A DNA stretch of 64,000 bases from assembly GCA_963790545.1 (NCBI GenBank), contig CAWBPA010000006.1, forward strand, positions 134,922 through 198,921. The letters run 5' to 3'. The notes under the pieces are model-generated. The model was not told the DNA's origin and did not search any database. It saw only the letters and a list, made by a program, of their open reading frames with translations. The DNA comes from DATBJG01 sp963790545 (lineage in GTDB: Bacteria; Acidobacteriota; Vicinamibacteria; Vicinamibacterales; JAMQPK01). Made by a program: the position numbers and the translations under genes. Shown here one piece after another: positions 9,382 through 17,363 of the stretch; the stretch's first letter is position 1; the number at the start of each line of letters is the position of its first letter.

Positions 9382-10419
9382 GTGTTTGCCCTTGCCTTTG
9401 CTCTCGCCACGGCGGGGGTTGCCGGCGAGGAAATCCTCGAGCAGATTCTCGTCAAGGTCAATGGCGAAATCCTGACCAAGACCGACCTCGAGCAGCGCCA
9501 GCTCCGCGCCCTGCGTGACCGTGGCGGACTCGATCCGACCACAGCCAGCGAGTCCGACCTCAAGCGGGCCGTCGGGGAGATCACCCCACTAGTGCTCGTT
9601 GGTGCTGTGGACGAAATGCTTCTCGTGCAGCGCGGTCGCGAGCTTGGCGGGTCACTCAGTGAAGAACAGTTCAAAGGCATTGTCGAGAATCTCCGGAAGG
9701 ACAACAATCTTGAGAACGAAGCGCAGTTTCAGGCCGCGCTCAAGCAAGAGGGTCTCACGATTAACGATCTGCGCCGCAACATCGAGCGTTCCGCCATCAT
9801 CAATCGCGTGCAGCAGGTCGAAATCATGTCGAAGATCAGCATCACCGAAGAGGAGGCGCGCGCCTACTACGAGAGCCGCCCCGACGATTTCAAGACCCAG
9901 CCAGGCATCACCCTTCGGGAGGTGCTGGTGAATGTGGGTGTTGAACAGGGCGGTATCAACGTGGGCAAGGATGAGGAAGCCAAGGCAAAGGCCGAAGAGC
10001 TGCGAGCGCGTGCAGTGAAGGGCGAGAGCTTCGAGAAGCTCGCAGCCGAACACTCCGACGCCGCCTCGAAATCGAACGGCGGTCTGATCGGGCCCATCAG
10101 TCGCGAAGAGTTGGCGCCGGCGTTCCAGCAGCTGATCGATCCGTTGAAGGCCGGTCAGATCACATCTGTGGTCCGCTCTCGACAGGGCTGGCAATTCTTC
10201 AAGCTCGAGATGCGCACCGAGTCGGATCGCCTCACGTTCGAGCAGGCAAAAGGCCAGATTCAGGATCGCATTGCCAACGAGAAGCGAGAGGGAGAGCTGA
10301 GGAAATACCTGGAGAGCCTCCGTCAACAGGCCATCATCGAGTGGAAGAACGAAGAGCTGAAGAAAGCCTACGAACAGGGGCTCGAGCAGCGAACGAAAGC
10401 ACCGGCGGCCCGCGGATAA
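9382..10419 (+). CDS. SurA-like periplasmic peptidyl-prolyl isomerase/chaperone
   Basis: Probable periplasmic chaperone for outer-membrane proteins. After a signal-peptide-like hydrophobic start (VFALAFALATAGVAG), a SurA N-terminal domain follows (ILVKVNGEILTKTDLEQRQL). A parvulin (PpiC) domain covers roughly residues 170-265, ending in GGLIGPISREELAPAFQ and SRQGWQFFKLE. A C-terminal helix follows. In this frame the only start is GTG 9382, with no basic n-region. ATG 9363 gives MRMFTL in another frame, and dropping one G of the GGG at 9380-9382 joins it to give an ideal signal peptide; 9363-10419 is 3n+1, again a +1 shift. It lies between mfd and a NusG paralogue. Confidence 0.85.
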   Translation: MFALAFALATAGVAGEEILEQILVKVNGEILTKTDLEQRQLRALRDRGGLDPTTASESDLKRAVGEITPLVLVGAVDEMLLVQRGRELGGSLSEEQFKGIVENLRKDNNLENEAQFQAALKQEGLTINDLRRNIERSAIINRVQQVEIMSKISITEEEARAYYESRPDDFKTQPGITLREVLVNVGVEQGGINVGKDEEAKAKAEELRARAVKGESFEKLAAEHSDAASKSNGGLIGPISREELAPAFQQLIDPLKAGQITSVVRSRQGWQFFKLEMRTESDRLTFEQAKGQIQDRIANEKREGELRKYLESLRQQAIIEWKNEELKKAYEQGLEQRTKAPAARG

Positions 10420-10471
10420 CTCGTGTCGGACCGAGATTCACACCGATTCATCAATCGTCACGGGCGCGAGC

Positions 10472-10972
10472 CTGACGGATGCCGACGTTCACTGGTACGC
10501 GATCTGGACGCGGTCGCGGCATGAACAAGTCGTCCGTCAGCAGCTCGAAAAGAAGGGGTTCGAATCGTTTCTTCCCACCATTCCCCGCTGGAGCCGCTGG
10601 AAGGATCGCAAAAAGAAGATAGATTGGCCTCTGTTTCCGGGGTATTGCTTCGCGCGGTTCGTCTCCGGATCGACGCTGGCCATTCTCAAGTGTACGGGCG
10701 TCGTGAGCATCGTGTCGTTCGAGGGACGGCCGGCGGCCATTCCCGACCACGAAATCGACGGTATTCGCCGGCTCGTCACGAGCGATCTCCAGTACGACCC
10801 CTGCCCGCTCATTCATGAGGGCATGATGGTCGAGGTCTCTCACGGTGCCCTCAAAGGCGTGATCGGCCGGCTCGTCCGCAAGGGCGCCCACGCGCGTCTG
10901 GTGCTGTCGGTCGATCTCATCGGGCAGGCCGTGTCGGTCGAGGTTGACGCCGCGGATGTGAAGCCGTACTGA
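10472..10972 (+). CDS. NusG-family transcription antiterminator paralogue (UpxY/RfaH/LoaP type)
   Basis: Specialised NusG paralogues bind RNA polymerase and help it through long surface-polysaccharide or metabolite operons. The frame encodes an NGN domain (VHWYAIWTRSRHEQVVRQQL, then WPLFPGYCFARF) and a C-terminal KOW-like domain (MVEVSHGALKGVIGRLVRKG). No ATG, GTG or TTG start exists for the full domain; the frame is open from inside the end of the SurA-like gene. CTG 10472 is given as a placeholder. GTG 10423, four bases after the upstream stop, lies one frame behind, so another +1 insertion would explain it. dusB follows after three bases. The role in the exopolysaccharide-like genes at 12.5-15.5 kb is inference. 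Confidence 0.75.
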   Translation: MTDADVHWYAIWTRSRHEQVVRQQLEKKGFESFLPTIPRWSRWKDRKKKIDWPLFPGYCFARFVSGSTLAILKCTGVVSIVSFEGRPAAIPDHEIDGIRRLVTSDLQYDPCPLIHEGMMVEVSHGALKGVIGRLVRKGAHARLVLSVDLIGQAVSVEVDAADVKPY

Positions 10973-10975
10973 AAC

Positions 10976-12022
10976 ATGCCCAAGATTGGTGCGCTTTCGC
11001 TCGAATCGCCGTACGTTGTCGCCCCCATGGCCGGCATGACGGACACGGCATTTCGTCGACTGGTCAAGCGCCAGGGGGGCTGCGGTCTGGTCGTCACAGA
11101 GATGGTGAGTTCGGAAGGACTCGTGCGCGGGATCGATCGGACGCTCGAGTACGCCGAGTACACGGAAGAAGAGCGGCCCGTGTCGATCCAGATTTTCGGC
11201 GGGGATCCCGCGAAAATGGCCGACGCGGCGCGCATTGTCGAGGGAATGGGCGCGGACATTGTGGACGTGAACATGGGATGCCCCGTCCCGAAGATTGCCA
11301 AGCACAATGCCGGTTGCAGCTTGATGCGCGAGCCATTGCACGCGGCCGAGGTCATTGCCGCGATGACGAAGGCCGTGAGCATTCCGGTTACCGTGAAAAT
11401 GCGCGCTGGATGGGACGAGCAGAGCGTCAACGCCCCGGAGCTCGCCCGACGAGCCGAGGATGCCGGGGCGGCAGCCGTCGCGGTCCACGGACGGACGGCC
11501 GCTCAGTCTTATAGCGGCGTCTCCGATTGGGACCTGATTTCCCGCGTCGCGGACGGATTGAGCATTCCCGTTTTTGGCAGCGGCGATTGCGTCGAGGCGC
11601 GTCAAATTTTGGATCGGCTGGTAACTGGGCAGGTCAGCGGCGTGCTCGTCGGACGTGGGGTCCTGCGGAACCCCTGGATTCTGGGACAGGCTCAGGATCT
11701 TGCCGAGGGACGGACTCCAAGAGCGGTGACGCTGGAGGACCGCCGGCAGTTCCTCCTCGAGTATATGGAGCTGCTGCTCAACGAGCGTATTGACGAAGCC
11801 GCGGGTTTTCGCCATTTGGCCCCCGGCGACGCCGCCGATCGCACTCCCGCCCGCGGTCGCGAGCGCTGGGTGATCAACAAACTACGAGCGCTCGTCTCGT
11901 GGTACAGCAAAGGGCTCGAAAGCGGCGGACAGCTTCGCGTGGCGATCAATAGCGCGCAGTCAATCCCTGAAACCCGGGAGATCATCGATCAGTTCTTTTC
12001 CATGCCTGTCGCCGCCTCGTAA
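10976..12022 (+). CDS. dusB: tRNA-dihydrouridine synthase (Dus family, DusB-like)
   Basis: FMN enzyme that reduces specific tRNA uridines to dihydrouridine. The 348-residue product has the N-terminal APMAGMTDTAFRRL, the catalytic-cysteine motif VDVNMGCPVPKIAKHNAG, VTVKMRAGW, VHGRTAAQSYSG, and a phosphate-binding GSGDCVEARQIL. The C-terminal helical domain is present. Start ATG 10976 is four bases after the stop of the NusG paralogue, so the two are probably co-transcribed. Assignment to the DusB subgroup rather than DusA or DusC rests on overall resemblance. Confidence 0.92.
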   Translation: MPKIGALSLESPYVVAPMAGMTDTAFRRLVKRQGGCGLVVTEMVSSEGLVRGIDRTLEYAEYTEEERPVSIQIFGGDPAKMADAARIVEGMGADIVDVNMGCPVPKIAKHNAGCSLMREPLHAAEVIAAMTKAVSIPVTVKMRAGWDEQSVNAPELARRAEDAGAAAVAVHGRTAAQSYSGVSDWDLISRVADGLSIPVFGSGDCVEARQILDRLVTGQVSGVLVGRGVLRNPWILGQAQDLAEGRTPRAVTLEDRRQFLLEYMELLLNERIDEAAGFRHLAPGDAADRTPARGRERWVINKLRALVSWYSKGLESGGQLRVAINSAQSIPETREIIDQFFSMPVAAS

Positions 12023-12547
12023 CTCTGCGACCGTTCGATCGGCCAACTTTTCCGAGACCCGTTCTTCATTTCTCCCAGTTTTTCTCCAAACGTGTATCAC
12101 CTGCACATCAACAGTCTTCGCGTAGATACACCGATACTTCCTTTAGAAACTTGAACTTCTCGGCCGACCGCGCCGTTCATCCGTTTTCGTCCGCTTAGCG
12201 GGGTGGCCGCCGGATCGATTCAACGTGGCCATCTCCTGGGTTCATATGGGACCCACCGAGCGAAGCCATGGTCGAATATGGTCATTAGACCGAAAACTGC
12301 TGCTTCCGTGGGTGGCACTCATGGCCCCAGGACGATACGACGCCGAATCGTCGGTCGTTTGACCTAGGAAGCGAGTCCATACTATAAGTGCATATATATC
12401 AGTTACATGGACAGATATGATGTCGAAAGGTACCAGCCGCTAAAAGCGAGCGTTGGGAAGAGGCGCGATTGTATAGGTCAAATAACAAAACTATGGAGCC
12501 TTTGCCCTGCACGGTACCAATGGCGTCGAGTCTGAACCGACACGACA
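12023..12547. other. 525-base non-coding region with a promoter
   Basis: No convincing coding frame. It is more AT-rich than its surroundings, especially 12380-12420 (TATATATATC-like run). It holds the promoter at 12359-12388, which would give a leader of about 150 bases. No terminator for dusB and no riboswitch I could recognise. Confidence 0.6.
12359..12388 (+). promoter_or_regulatory. sigma-70 type promoter candidate
   Basis: -35 TTGACC (12359-12364) and -10 TATAAG (12383-12388) with an 18-base spacer, about 160 bases upstream of the degenerate NtrC-like gene. The best such match in this gap. Confidence 0.45.
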
Positions 12548-13540
12548 ATGAGCACCACAAGCGAGTTTGAAACACTGGCGTCTTCCCCGAGCATGCAGGC
12601 TGTTCTGCGGCAGGTTGCCTGCGCTGCGGCTGGGCGCGATCACGTTCTCATCACCGGGGAGCCTGGAACGGGGCGAGAAGGCATCGCCCGGGAAATCCAT
12701 CGCCGATCCTCGGCGGCAGCGGTGTTCGTCAAGGTAACGAGCACGAGGACAGTCCCGGAGGCGTTCGAACATGACCTGTTCGGGTTCCATTCAGGTCGTA
12801 CCGGCGGTGAGGAACGCCGAAATCTCGAACGTATTGCGCAAGGTGGACAATTGCACGATGCGCTGGGCGGCACGGTGTTCTTCGAGCAGCTCACCGAAAT
12901 ACCTGCGCGGATTCAGGCGCGTCTTGCCCGGTTGTTCCGGGATCGTGAAGCCATGATCGTCGAGGACCGAACCACGGTTGGTTTCGATGTGCGAGCGATT
13001 GTCGCTGCCGACGGAACCTATGACGAGGCCGTTGAAGAGGGTCGTGTCAGAAGCGATCTTCACAAGGTCATCTCGACCGTCCGCATCGATGTGCCGCCGT
13101 TGCGAGCCCGTCGCGAAGATATTCCCCGCCTGGCCGGCCACTTGTTGGCTGCGATCGGCGTCCGATCGGGTGAACCACCCAAGACACTGAGCGAACCAGC
13201 GCTTCAGTTACTGGCGGCGTTGCCGTGGCCAGGGAACGTGCGGGAGCTCGAACGTCTGCTGCAAGGTCTTGCGCAGCGTGTTCGAGCCGACGTCATCCGA
13301 CTGGAGGATGTTCTGGCGAGTGTGCAGCTCGATGGCCGATCCATCCCGTCAGCCGCCGGGGGAACCCTGCGCGAGGCGCGCGCGCGGTTCGAGCGCGAGT
13401 ACATTGCCGCAGCGCTCGATCAGCACAGCGGTCGTATTCCCGACGCTGCACGGATGCTCGGTATTCAGCGCACGAATCTCTACAGAAAGTTGAAACACCT
13501 CAAAATCCCTATCGACAAGCGGCGCCCGCTCACCCCATAG
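12548..13540 (+). CDS. degenerate NtrC-like AAA+ regulator with Fis-type HTH, no receiver
   Basis: The fold is that of a sigma-54 enhancer-binding protein: AAA+ domain (about residues 10-235) and a C-terminal Fis helix-turn-helix (IAAALDQHSGRIPDAARMLG). The working parts are altered. Walker A reads GEPGTGREG (lysine replaced by arginine). The loop that normally holds GAFTGA reads FHSGRTGGEERR. Walker B reads GGTVFFEQL instead of GGTLFLDEV. It therefore should not remodel sigma-54 polymerase and may act as an ATP-independent DNA-binding protein. The arginine-finger region (RSDLHKVISTVRIDVPPLRARREDI) and WPGNVRELE are kept. Glycosyltransferase and acetyltransferase genes follow. No N-terminal sensor is present. 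Function is inferred. Confidence 0.8.
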   Translation: MSTTSEFETLASSPSMQAVLRQVACAAAGRDHVLITGEPGTGREGIAREIHRRSSAAAVFVKVTSTRTVPEAFEHDLFGFHSGRTGGEERRNLERIAQGGQLHDALGGTVFFEQLTEIPARIQARLARLFRDREAMIVEDRTTVGFDVRAIVAADGTYDEAVEEGRVRSDLHKVISTVRIDVPPLRARREDIPRLAGHLLAAIGVRSGEPPKTLSEPALQLLAALPWPGNVRELERLLQGLAQRVRADVIRLEDVLASVQLDGRSIPSAAGGTLREARARFEREYIAAALDQHSGRIPDAARMLGIQRTNLYRKLKHLKIPIDKRRPLTP

Positions 13541-13774
13541 CCAGAGCATTTTCAGTGAGCGTCGTTCAGGCCGGCACGAAATCGCTCCGTAGCCGGTCGA
13601 GGCGGTAGCGGACGGCGACGTTGTGACGTGCTGGAGAAGCTGGCGCATAGTAGGCGCCGGATCTCGGCGGTACAGGTTGAGGATGTGCCGCACTGCATTC
13701 CACATCGCGCTCGTCCGCCACCGCCCCTTGACGTCTGACCGGGTCTTCGATCGTGGATAGCTCTCCCCACGTCA

Positions 13775-14825
13775 GTGGCCAGTGAATCTCTCGATCTTTC
13801 ACGCTGGGCCGTGGTGGCCTACAACGACGCTACAGGCCTCGGGCGCATGGCCGAGGACATCAAAGCGCTCCTTGGCCTGCGCCACCTGGTCATCCCTTCA
13901 GAGCGGATGGAGACCCGGGCGCTGAACCCCAGTTCGGATGCGTTGTTGTGCCGGTCCGCCGGCGAGGCTGAGGTGGCCTCGGCCCTCGAGGGACTGCAGG
14001 GAATTGTCGTGCTCGAAACGTCATGGAACAAACGGCTGTTGCCAATCGCTCGTCGCCTGGGAATGCGAGTGGTCTGTGTCCCCAACTGGAAATGGTTCCG
14101 GGGGTCCGATCCCGATTGGGCGATGGTCGACGTGTTTCTCTGTCCGTCGGACTTCTGCTTGAAAGTGGTACGAGGCTACGGTTGGATGAACTCGATGCAG
14201 CTCCCGTGGACGGTCGATCTCTCCCGATTACCAATCCGGATCGTGCGGGGCCCGGCCCGCGTCTTTTTTCATAACGGCGGGCTGATGGATCGTAGCGACC
14301 GCAAGAGTACTCGGGCCACGATTGAGGCGTTCCGAACGAGTACGACGGCGAGACATCTGCCTGATTGTCCGCCTGCAAAAGCCCGCGGAGCTGGGGCCGA
14401 TCGGTGATCGCGTGGAAGTCCGCATCGGCAATCTCAACGACATGTCCGGATTGTACGCCGAAGGAGAGGTCGCAGTGCAGCCGTCGGCCGTCGAAGGTCT
14501 TGGCTTCATGGTGCTGGAGCCTGTGTGTTGTGGAGTGCCGACGATTACGACCAACTGTCCACCGGTGAGCGACTACGTCATGCAGCCTGAGCTTCGCACC
14601 AGAACGCGTTGGTTCACGGGCCCCGTATTTGCTGGTCGGGCTTTCCGCATCCGAAACTCACATCGGCACCCACCGTCCGTCAACGATGTCACGCGACGGA
14701 TTGAATGGTGCGCAGACCACGATCTGACGGCAATTTCCAACGAAAACCGGATGATGGCGCAGAGGATGTTCAATCCCGACACGCTGCGGGCGCGCTGGAC
14801 TCACACGTTGGGTGGCCTGGTATGA
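13775..14825 (+). CDS. glycosyltransferase, group-1-like, with one +1 frame change
   Basis: Probable sugar transferase. The first frame (13775 to about 14338) begins GTG with LSRWAVVAYNDATGLGRMA and includes LGMRVVCVPNWKWF and VDVFLCPSDFCLKVV. The second frame (to 14825) has LIVRLQKPAELGPIGDRVEV and the GT-B donor-site pattern VQPSAVEGLGFMVLEPVCCGVPTI split over EGLGF...LEPVCCG. The frames join near 14334-14343 by dropping one base, and the span of 1051 is 3n+1. Neighbours are an NtrC-like regulator and a WcaF-type acetyltransferase, so it may belong to a small exopolysaccharide locus. Sugar and acceptor are unknown. Confidence 0.75.
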
Positions 14826-14860
14826 CCGTGCCAGCCATCACTGCATCCTGATACAAGAAG

Positions 14861-15475
14861 ATGAGTGTGGGACCTGAGCCTGAGCGCGTCATCAGACTGG
14901 TCGTCGATGTGGCCGACAGAGGACCATTCGGGACCTCAGCGACGCGTCCTTCGCGCGCGTTTGGCTTCTCACTTCGGAATCGACTGGCGCGCCAGGTCTG
15001 GAATTTCATCTGGTTGTTCTTATTCCGTCCGACTCCCGGATTATTTCACGCCTGGCGGAGACTGCTCCTTCGATGCTTCGGCGCCCAAGTTGCGCCAGGG
15101 GCGCACATCCATGCGGGCGCGAGGATTTGGGCGCCCTGGAATCTGGTGGCCGGTCGCGGCGCGATGATCGCTGACAGGGCTGAGATCTACAACCCTTCGC
15201 GAATCGAACTCGGCGAATATGCAGTCGTCTCAGAGGGCGCGTGTCTCTGCGGCGCGAGCCATGATTTTGAATCCTGGGAGTTTCCGTTGAAATCGGCGCC
15301 CATTGTGATCGGAGCGCATGCCTGGATTGCCGCGCGGGCCATTGTGCGGATGGGCGTCACGATTGGCGCGGGGTGCGTTGTGGGCGCCGGCAGCGTCGTG
15401 ACACGTGACTTGCCTGCCTGGACAGTGTGTGCCGGAGTACCCTGTCGAGTCATCCGTGCCTATACCAAGCGCTAA
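14861..15475 (+). CDS. WcaF-type left-handed beta-helix O-acetyltransferase
   Basis: Hexapeptide-repeat acyltransferase that would acetylate a sugar of a surface polysaccharide. After an N-terminal part ending in the hydrophobic-aromatic stretch WNFIWLFLFRPTPGLFHAWR, the hexapeptide region begins (APGAHIHAGARIWAPWNL). It continues with the catalytic-histidine-like GASHDFESWEFPLKSAPIVI and ends GCVVGAGSVVTRDLPAWTV, CAGVPCRVI. At 204 residues it fits putative colanic-acid acetyltransferases. Start is ATG 14861, 36 bases after the glycosyltransferase. Confidence 0.85.
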   Translation: MSVGPEPERVIRLVVDVADRGPFGTSATRPSRAFGFSLRNRLARQVWNFIWLFLFRPTPGLFHAWRRLLLRCFGAQVAPGAHIHAGARIWAPWNLVAGRGAMIADRAEIYNPSRIELGEYAVVSEGACLCGASHDFESWEFPLKSAPIVIGAHAWIAARAIVRMGVTIGAGCVVGAGSVVTRDLPAWTVCAGVPCRVIRAYTKR

Positions 15476-15482
15476 CCAAGCC

Positions 15483-15839
15483 TCACTTGACGTCCAACTT
15501 CTGCAGGAAAGCCCGGGCCCGTTCCGGTCCCCCCATTTCGTAGTCGTACACCAGCCCCTGTTCGATTGACTCGTTGAACCGTGCGCCGACGTCCTTGTGC
15601 GCAGGATGCTCGAGGTACGCCCTGAGACCGTCAAGATCGTCGAAGTCGATGACACCGCAGAATTCGAAGTCGGGGAGACCCTGCTCATACCCGGCACCAA
15701 AGGTGACACGCCGGCCGATCCGGAAGCCGCGAATTGTCGGAATGTCGCGCAGCGCGACCTCGAGCGCATGGACGAAGGCCTCGTGTTCAGATTGTCCGAG
15801 GTCATGACGCAGGTTGAAGAGAACGACGTGGCTCACCAT
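15483..15839 (-). CDS. Dabb-family stress-responsive A/B barrel protein
   Basis: Small ferredoxin-like dimeric barrel. The 118-residue product starts MVSHVVLFNLRHDLGQSEHE and includes IPTIRGFRIGRRVTFG, FEFCGVIDFDDLDGLRAYLEHPAHK and ends near VYDYEM, a typical Dabb pattern. The longer in-frame start at 15935 is rejected because its extra 32 residues translate repeat-like DNA. It is convergent with the acetyltransferase gene. Members of this family have varied or unknown roles; none can be chosen here. Confidence 0.85.
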   Translation of the reverse strand: MVSHVVLFNLRHDLGQSEHEAFVHALEVALRDIPTIRGFRIGRRVTFGAGYEQGLPDFEFCGVIDFDDLDGLRAYLEHPAHKDVGARFNESIEQGLVYDYEMGGPERARAFLQKLDVK

Positions 15840-15876
15840 GTTCGAGTCTCGGGACCAGGCTTTTGGCTCTCTCGCT

Positions 15877-16212
15877 TCAGGACGTGTGTTTCTTTGCCCG
15901 CTGCCTGCGCGCAAATTTCTTCCGACGCTCGGCACGGCTCTGTATGAATCGGGCGCGGGGATCTTTGTGCTGACCGCCCGGCCGCCAGTCGGGTCCTCGC
16001 ACGTCGGACGCTTTGCGACGCTGCCGGGTCTCTGCCTGAGCCGCGTCGGGCGAATCCCAGATTCTGCCTCGCGCGAACCATTTCATTTCCGCGCTCGGGT
16101 TCGCACGTCGGATTTGTACCAGCGTCGGCAACAGGTCCGCTTGCTGATGCGCCCGAAAAGCGGTTGGCTGTCCGTCGATCAGAATCGTCCAATAGGTGAA
16201 TCGGGGCGGCAT
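15877..16212 (-). CDS. small conserved-looking basic protein of unknown function
   Basis: The 111-residue frame starts MPPRFTYWTILIDGQPTAFR and contains LLPTLVQIRRANPSAEMKWFARGRIW, then a strongly basic, Arg/Lys-rich tail (DWRPGGQHKDPRARF...RRKKFARRQRAKKH). It reads as a real protein because the N-terminal half is compositionally ordinary and folded-looking, while the overlapping plus-strand frame is a continuation of noise. A basic tail of this kind suggests nucleic-acid or ribosome contact, which is only a guess. I do not recognise a named family. Confidence 0.55.
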   Translation of the reverse strand: MPPRFTYWTILIDGQPTAFRAHQQADLLPTLVQIRRANPSAEMKWFARGRIWDSPDAAQAETRQRRKASDVRGPDWRPGGQHKDPRARFIQSRAERRKKFARRQRAKKHTS

Positions 16213-16436
16213 GGATCGGCTCTAGGGTCTTGGCTCTCGCGATTATTCCTCAGCTCCACGACACACCGCAAAGTACTAGGAGGATGGCAGCCAAATGTCC
16301 CGTTTCGGAACGAGACGATTGCTTCGTGGGCAATTGCAGGACACATAGCTGCAACCGGGTGCCGAGAACCGAGCGCCCACAGCCGAGAACGAGCGCTGAA
16401 AGCCGAAATCCGAGAGCCGAGTCTGATATGCTTGAG
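16213..16436. repeat. word-like repeat region (CCGAGAACCGAG / GGCTCTCG)
   Basis: From about 16358 to 16425 the sequence is a chain of variants of GCCGAGAACCGAGCGC and GCCGAAATCCGAGAGCC. The opposite-sense words GGCTCT and CTTGGCTCTCGCG occur at 16217-16240 and in the leader of the Dabb gene (15855-15876). The two orientations can pair. The rest of the stretch shows no feature. Confidence 0.6.
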
Positions 16437-16443
16437 CACCTCC

Positions 16444-17283
16444 GTGCGAATCCTCGTCATCTTCCTTGCGGTTGCGTCTCTCGCGCTGAATCAGGCGCTC
16501 ACCTTGGAAGACGTCCTCAGCAACGCCGAAGCCTATGTGACGAGGTTCGAAGAGGCCTTTTCGACCCTCGTGGCCGAAGAGCGATATACACAGCAATACA
16601 CCCCTCTGGGATCCACCGGGCCAGGACGACGGCCCGATATACATCAGCGAATCCTGAAGTCTGATTTTCTGCTGGTGCGCTCGGAGCGCTCGGATACCTG
16701 GGTACCTTTTCGCGATGTCTTCGAGGCCGACGGCCGGCCGTTGCGAGAACGCGAGGATCGGCTCATGAAGCTCTTTGTCGAGGCGTCGGAAGACGCGTAT
16801 CAGCAGGCTCAACGCATTTCGAATGAGAGCACGCGGTACAACATTGGTCCCGTCACGCGCACTGTCAACGTGCCAACCCTGCCGCTCAAGTTCCTGACCA
16901 CAGCGAATGCCAAGCGGTCGATGTTTCAAAAGGCTGGCGAGTTGCGACTCGAAGGCGTTCCCGTCTGGGAAATCCGACTGGCGGAAATAACGGTTCCCAC
17001 GCTGATTCGAACGTCCAACGACATGAGCCTGCCCGCCGAGGGAACCTTCTGGATTGAACCAGAAACCGGTGCGGTGCTGAAAGCGCAGCTCAGGCTGCGT
17101 ACCCGCGAGCTGCGATCGGAAATCACCGTCACCTATGACACGTTCGAAAATCTGGACGTTCGGGTCCCCGGCGAGCTCAAGGAAAAATATCAGGGCCCGG
17201 GATTCGAGCTTGAAGGAACAGCGACGTACGGCCGCCTGCGCCGGTTCCGCGTGACGACTGAAGAAGTGATCCAGAAAAACTGA
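16444..17283 (+). CDS. secreted protein of unknown function
   Basis: The 279-residue product (GTG 16444) begins with a good signal peptide, VRILVIFLAVASLALNQALT, and continues with EDVLSNAEAYVTRFEEAFST, EERYTQQYTP and a beta-rich body ending VTYDTFENLDVRVPGELKE and LRRFRVTTEEV. The frame stays open upstream to 15814, but that part crosses the antisense gene and repeats. An outer-membrane lipoprotein-carrier-like or periplasmic fold is possible from the alternating beta pattern, but no family was recognised. A word-like repeat follows the stop directly. Confidence 0.65.
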   Translation: MRILVIFLAVASLALNQALTLEDVLSNAEAYVTRFEEAFSTLVAEERYTQQYTPLGSTGPGRRPDIHQRILKSDFLLVRSERSDTWVPFRDVFEADGRPLREREDRLMKLFVEASEDAYQQAQRISNESTRYNIGPVTRTVNVPTLPLKFLTTANAKRSMFQKAGELRLEGVPVWEIRLAEITVPTLIRTSNDMSLPAEGTFWIEPETGAVLKAQLRLRTRELRSEITVTYDTFENLDVRVPGELKEKYQGPGFELEGTATYGRLRRFRVTTEEVIQKN

Positions 17284-17360
17284 ATCCGTTTTCTGTTCTC
17301 CGTTTTCCGTTTTCCGCGTGTGCAACACGGATAACGGATAACGGAAAACTGATAACGAAC
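17284..17360. terminator. word-like repeat folding into a long hairpin between convergent genes
   Basis: Variants of CCGTTTTCCG and CTGTTCTC run to 17317, and variants of GGATAACGGATAACGG run from 17328. The arms GTTTTCCG and CGGAAAAC flank CGTGT-GCA-ACACG, giving a hairpin of about 40 bases. It separates convergent genes ending at 17283 and 17364 and probably stops transcription both ways; U-runs occur on both sides. Confidence 0.55.
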
Positions 17361-17363
17361 TCG

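Noticed and set aside
12310..12330. TGGCAC at 12313 as a sigma-54 promoter for the degenerate NtrC-like gene
   Set aside because: The -12 part reads GCCCC instead of TTGCW and the GC pair is missing at the required spacing.
15814..16443. Long N-terminal extension of the secreted protein at 16444
   Set aside because: It crosses the antisense small gene and a word-like repeat, and the signal peptide begins at GTG 16444.
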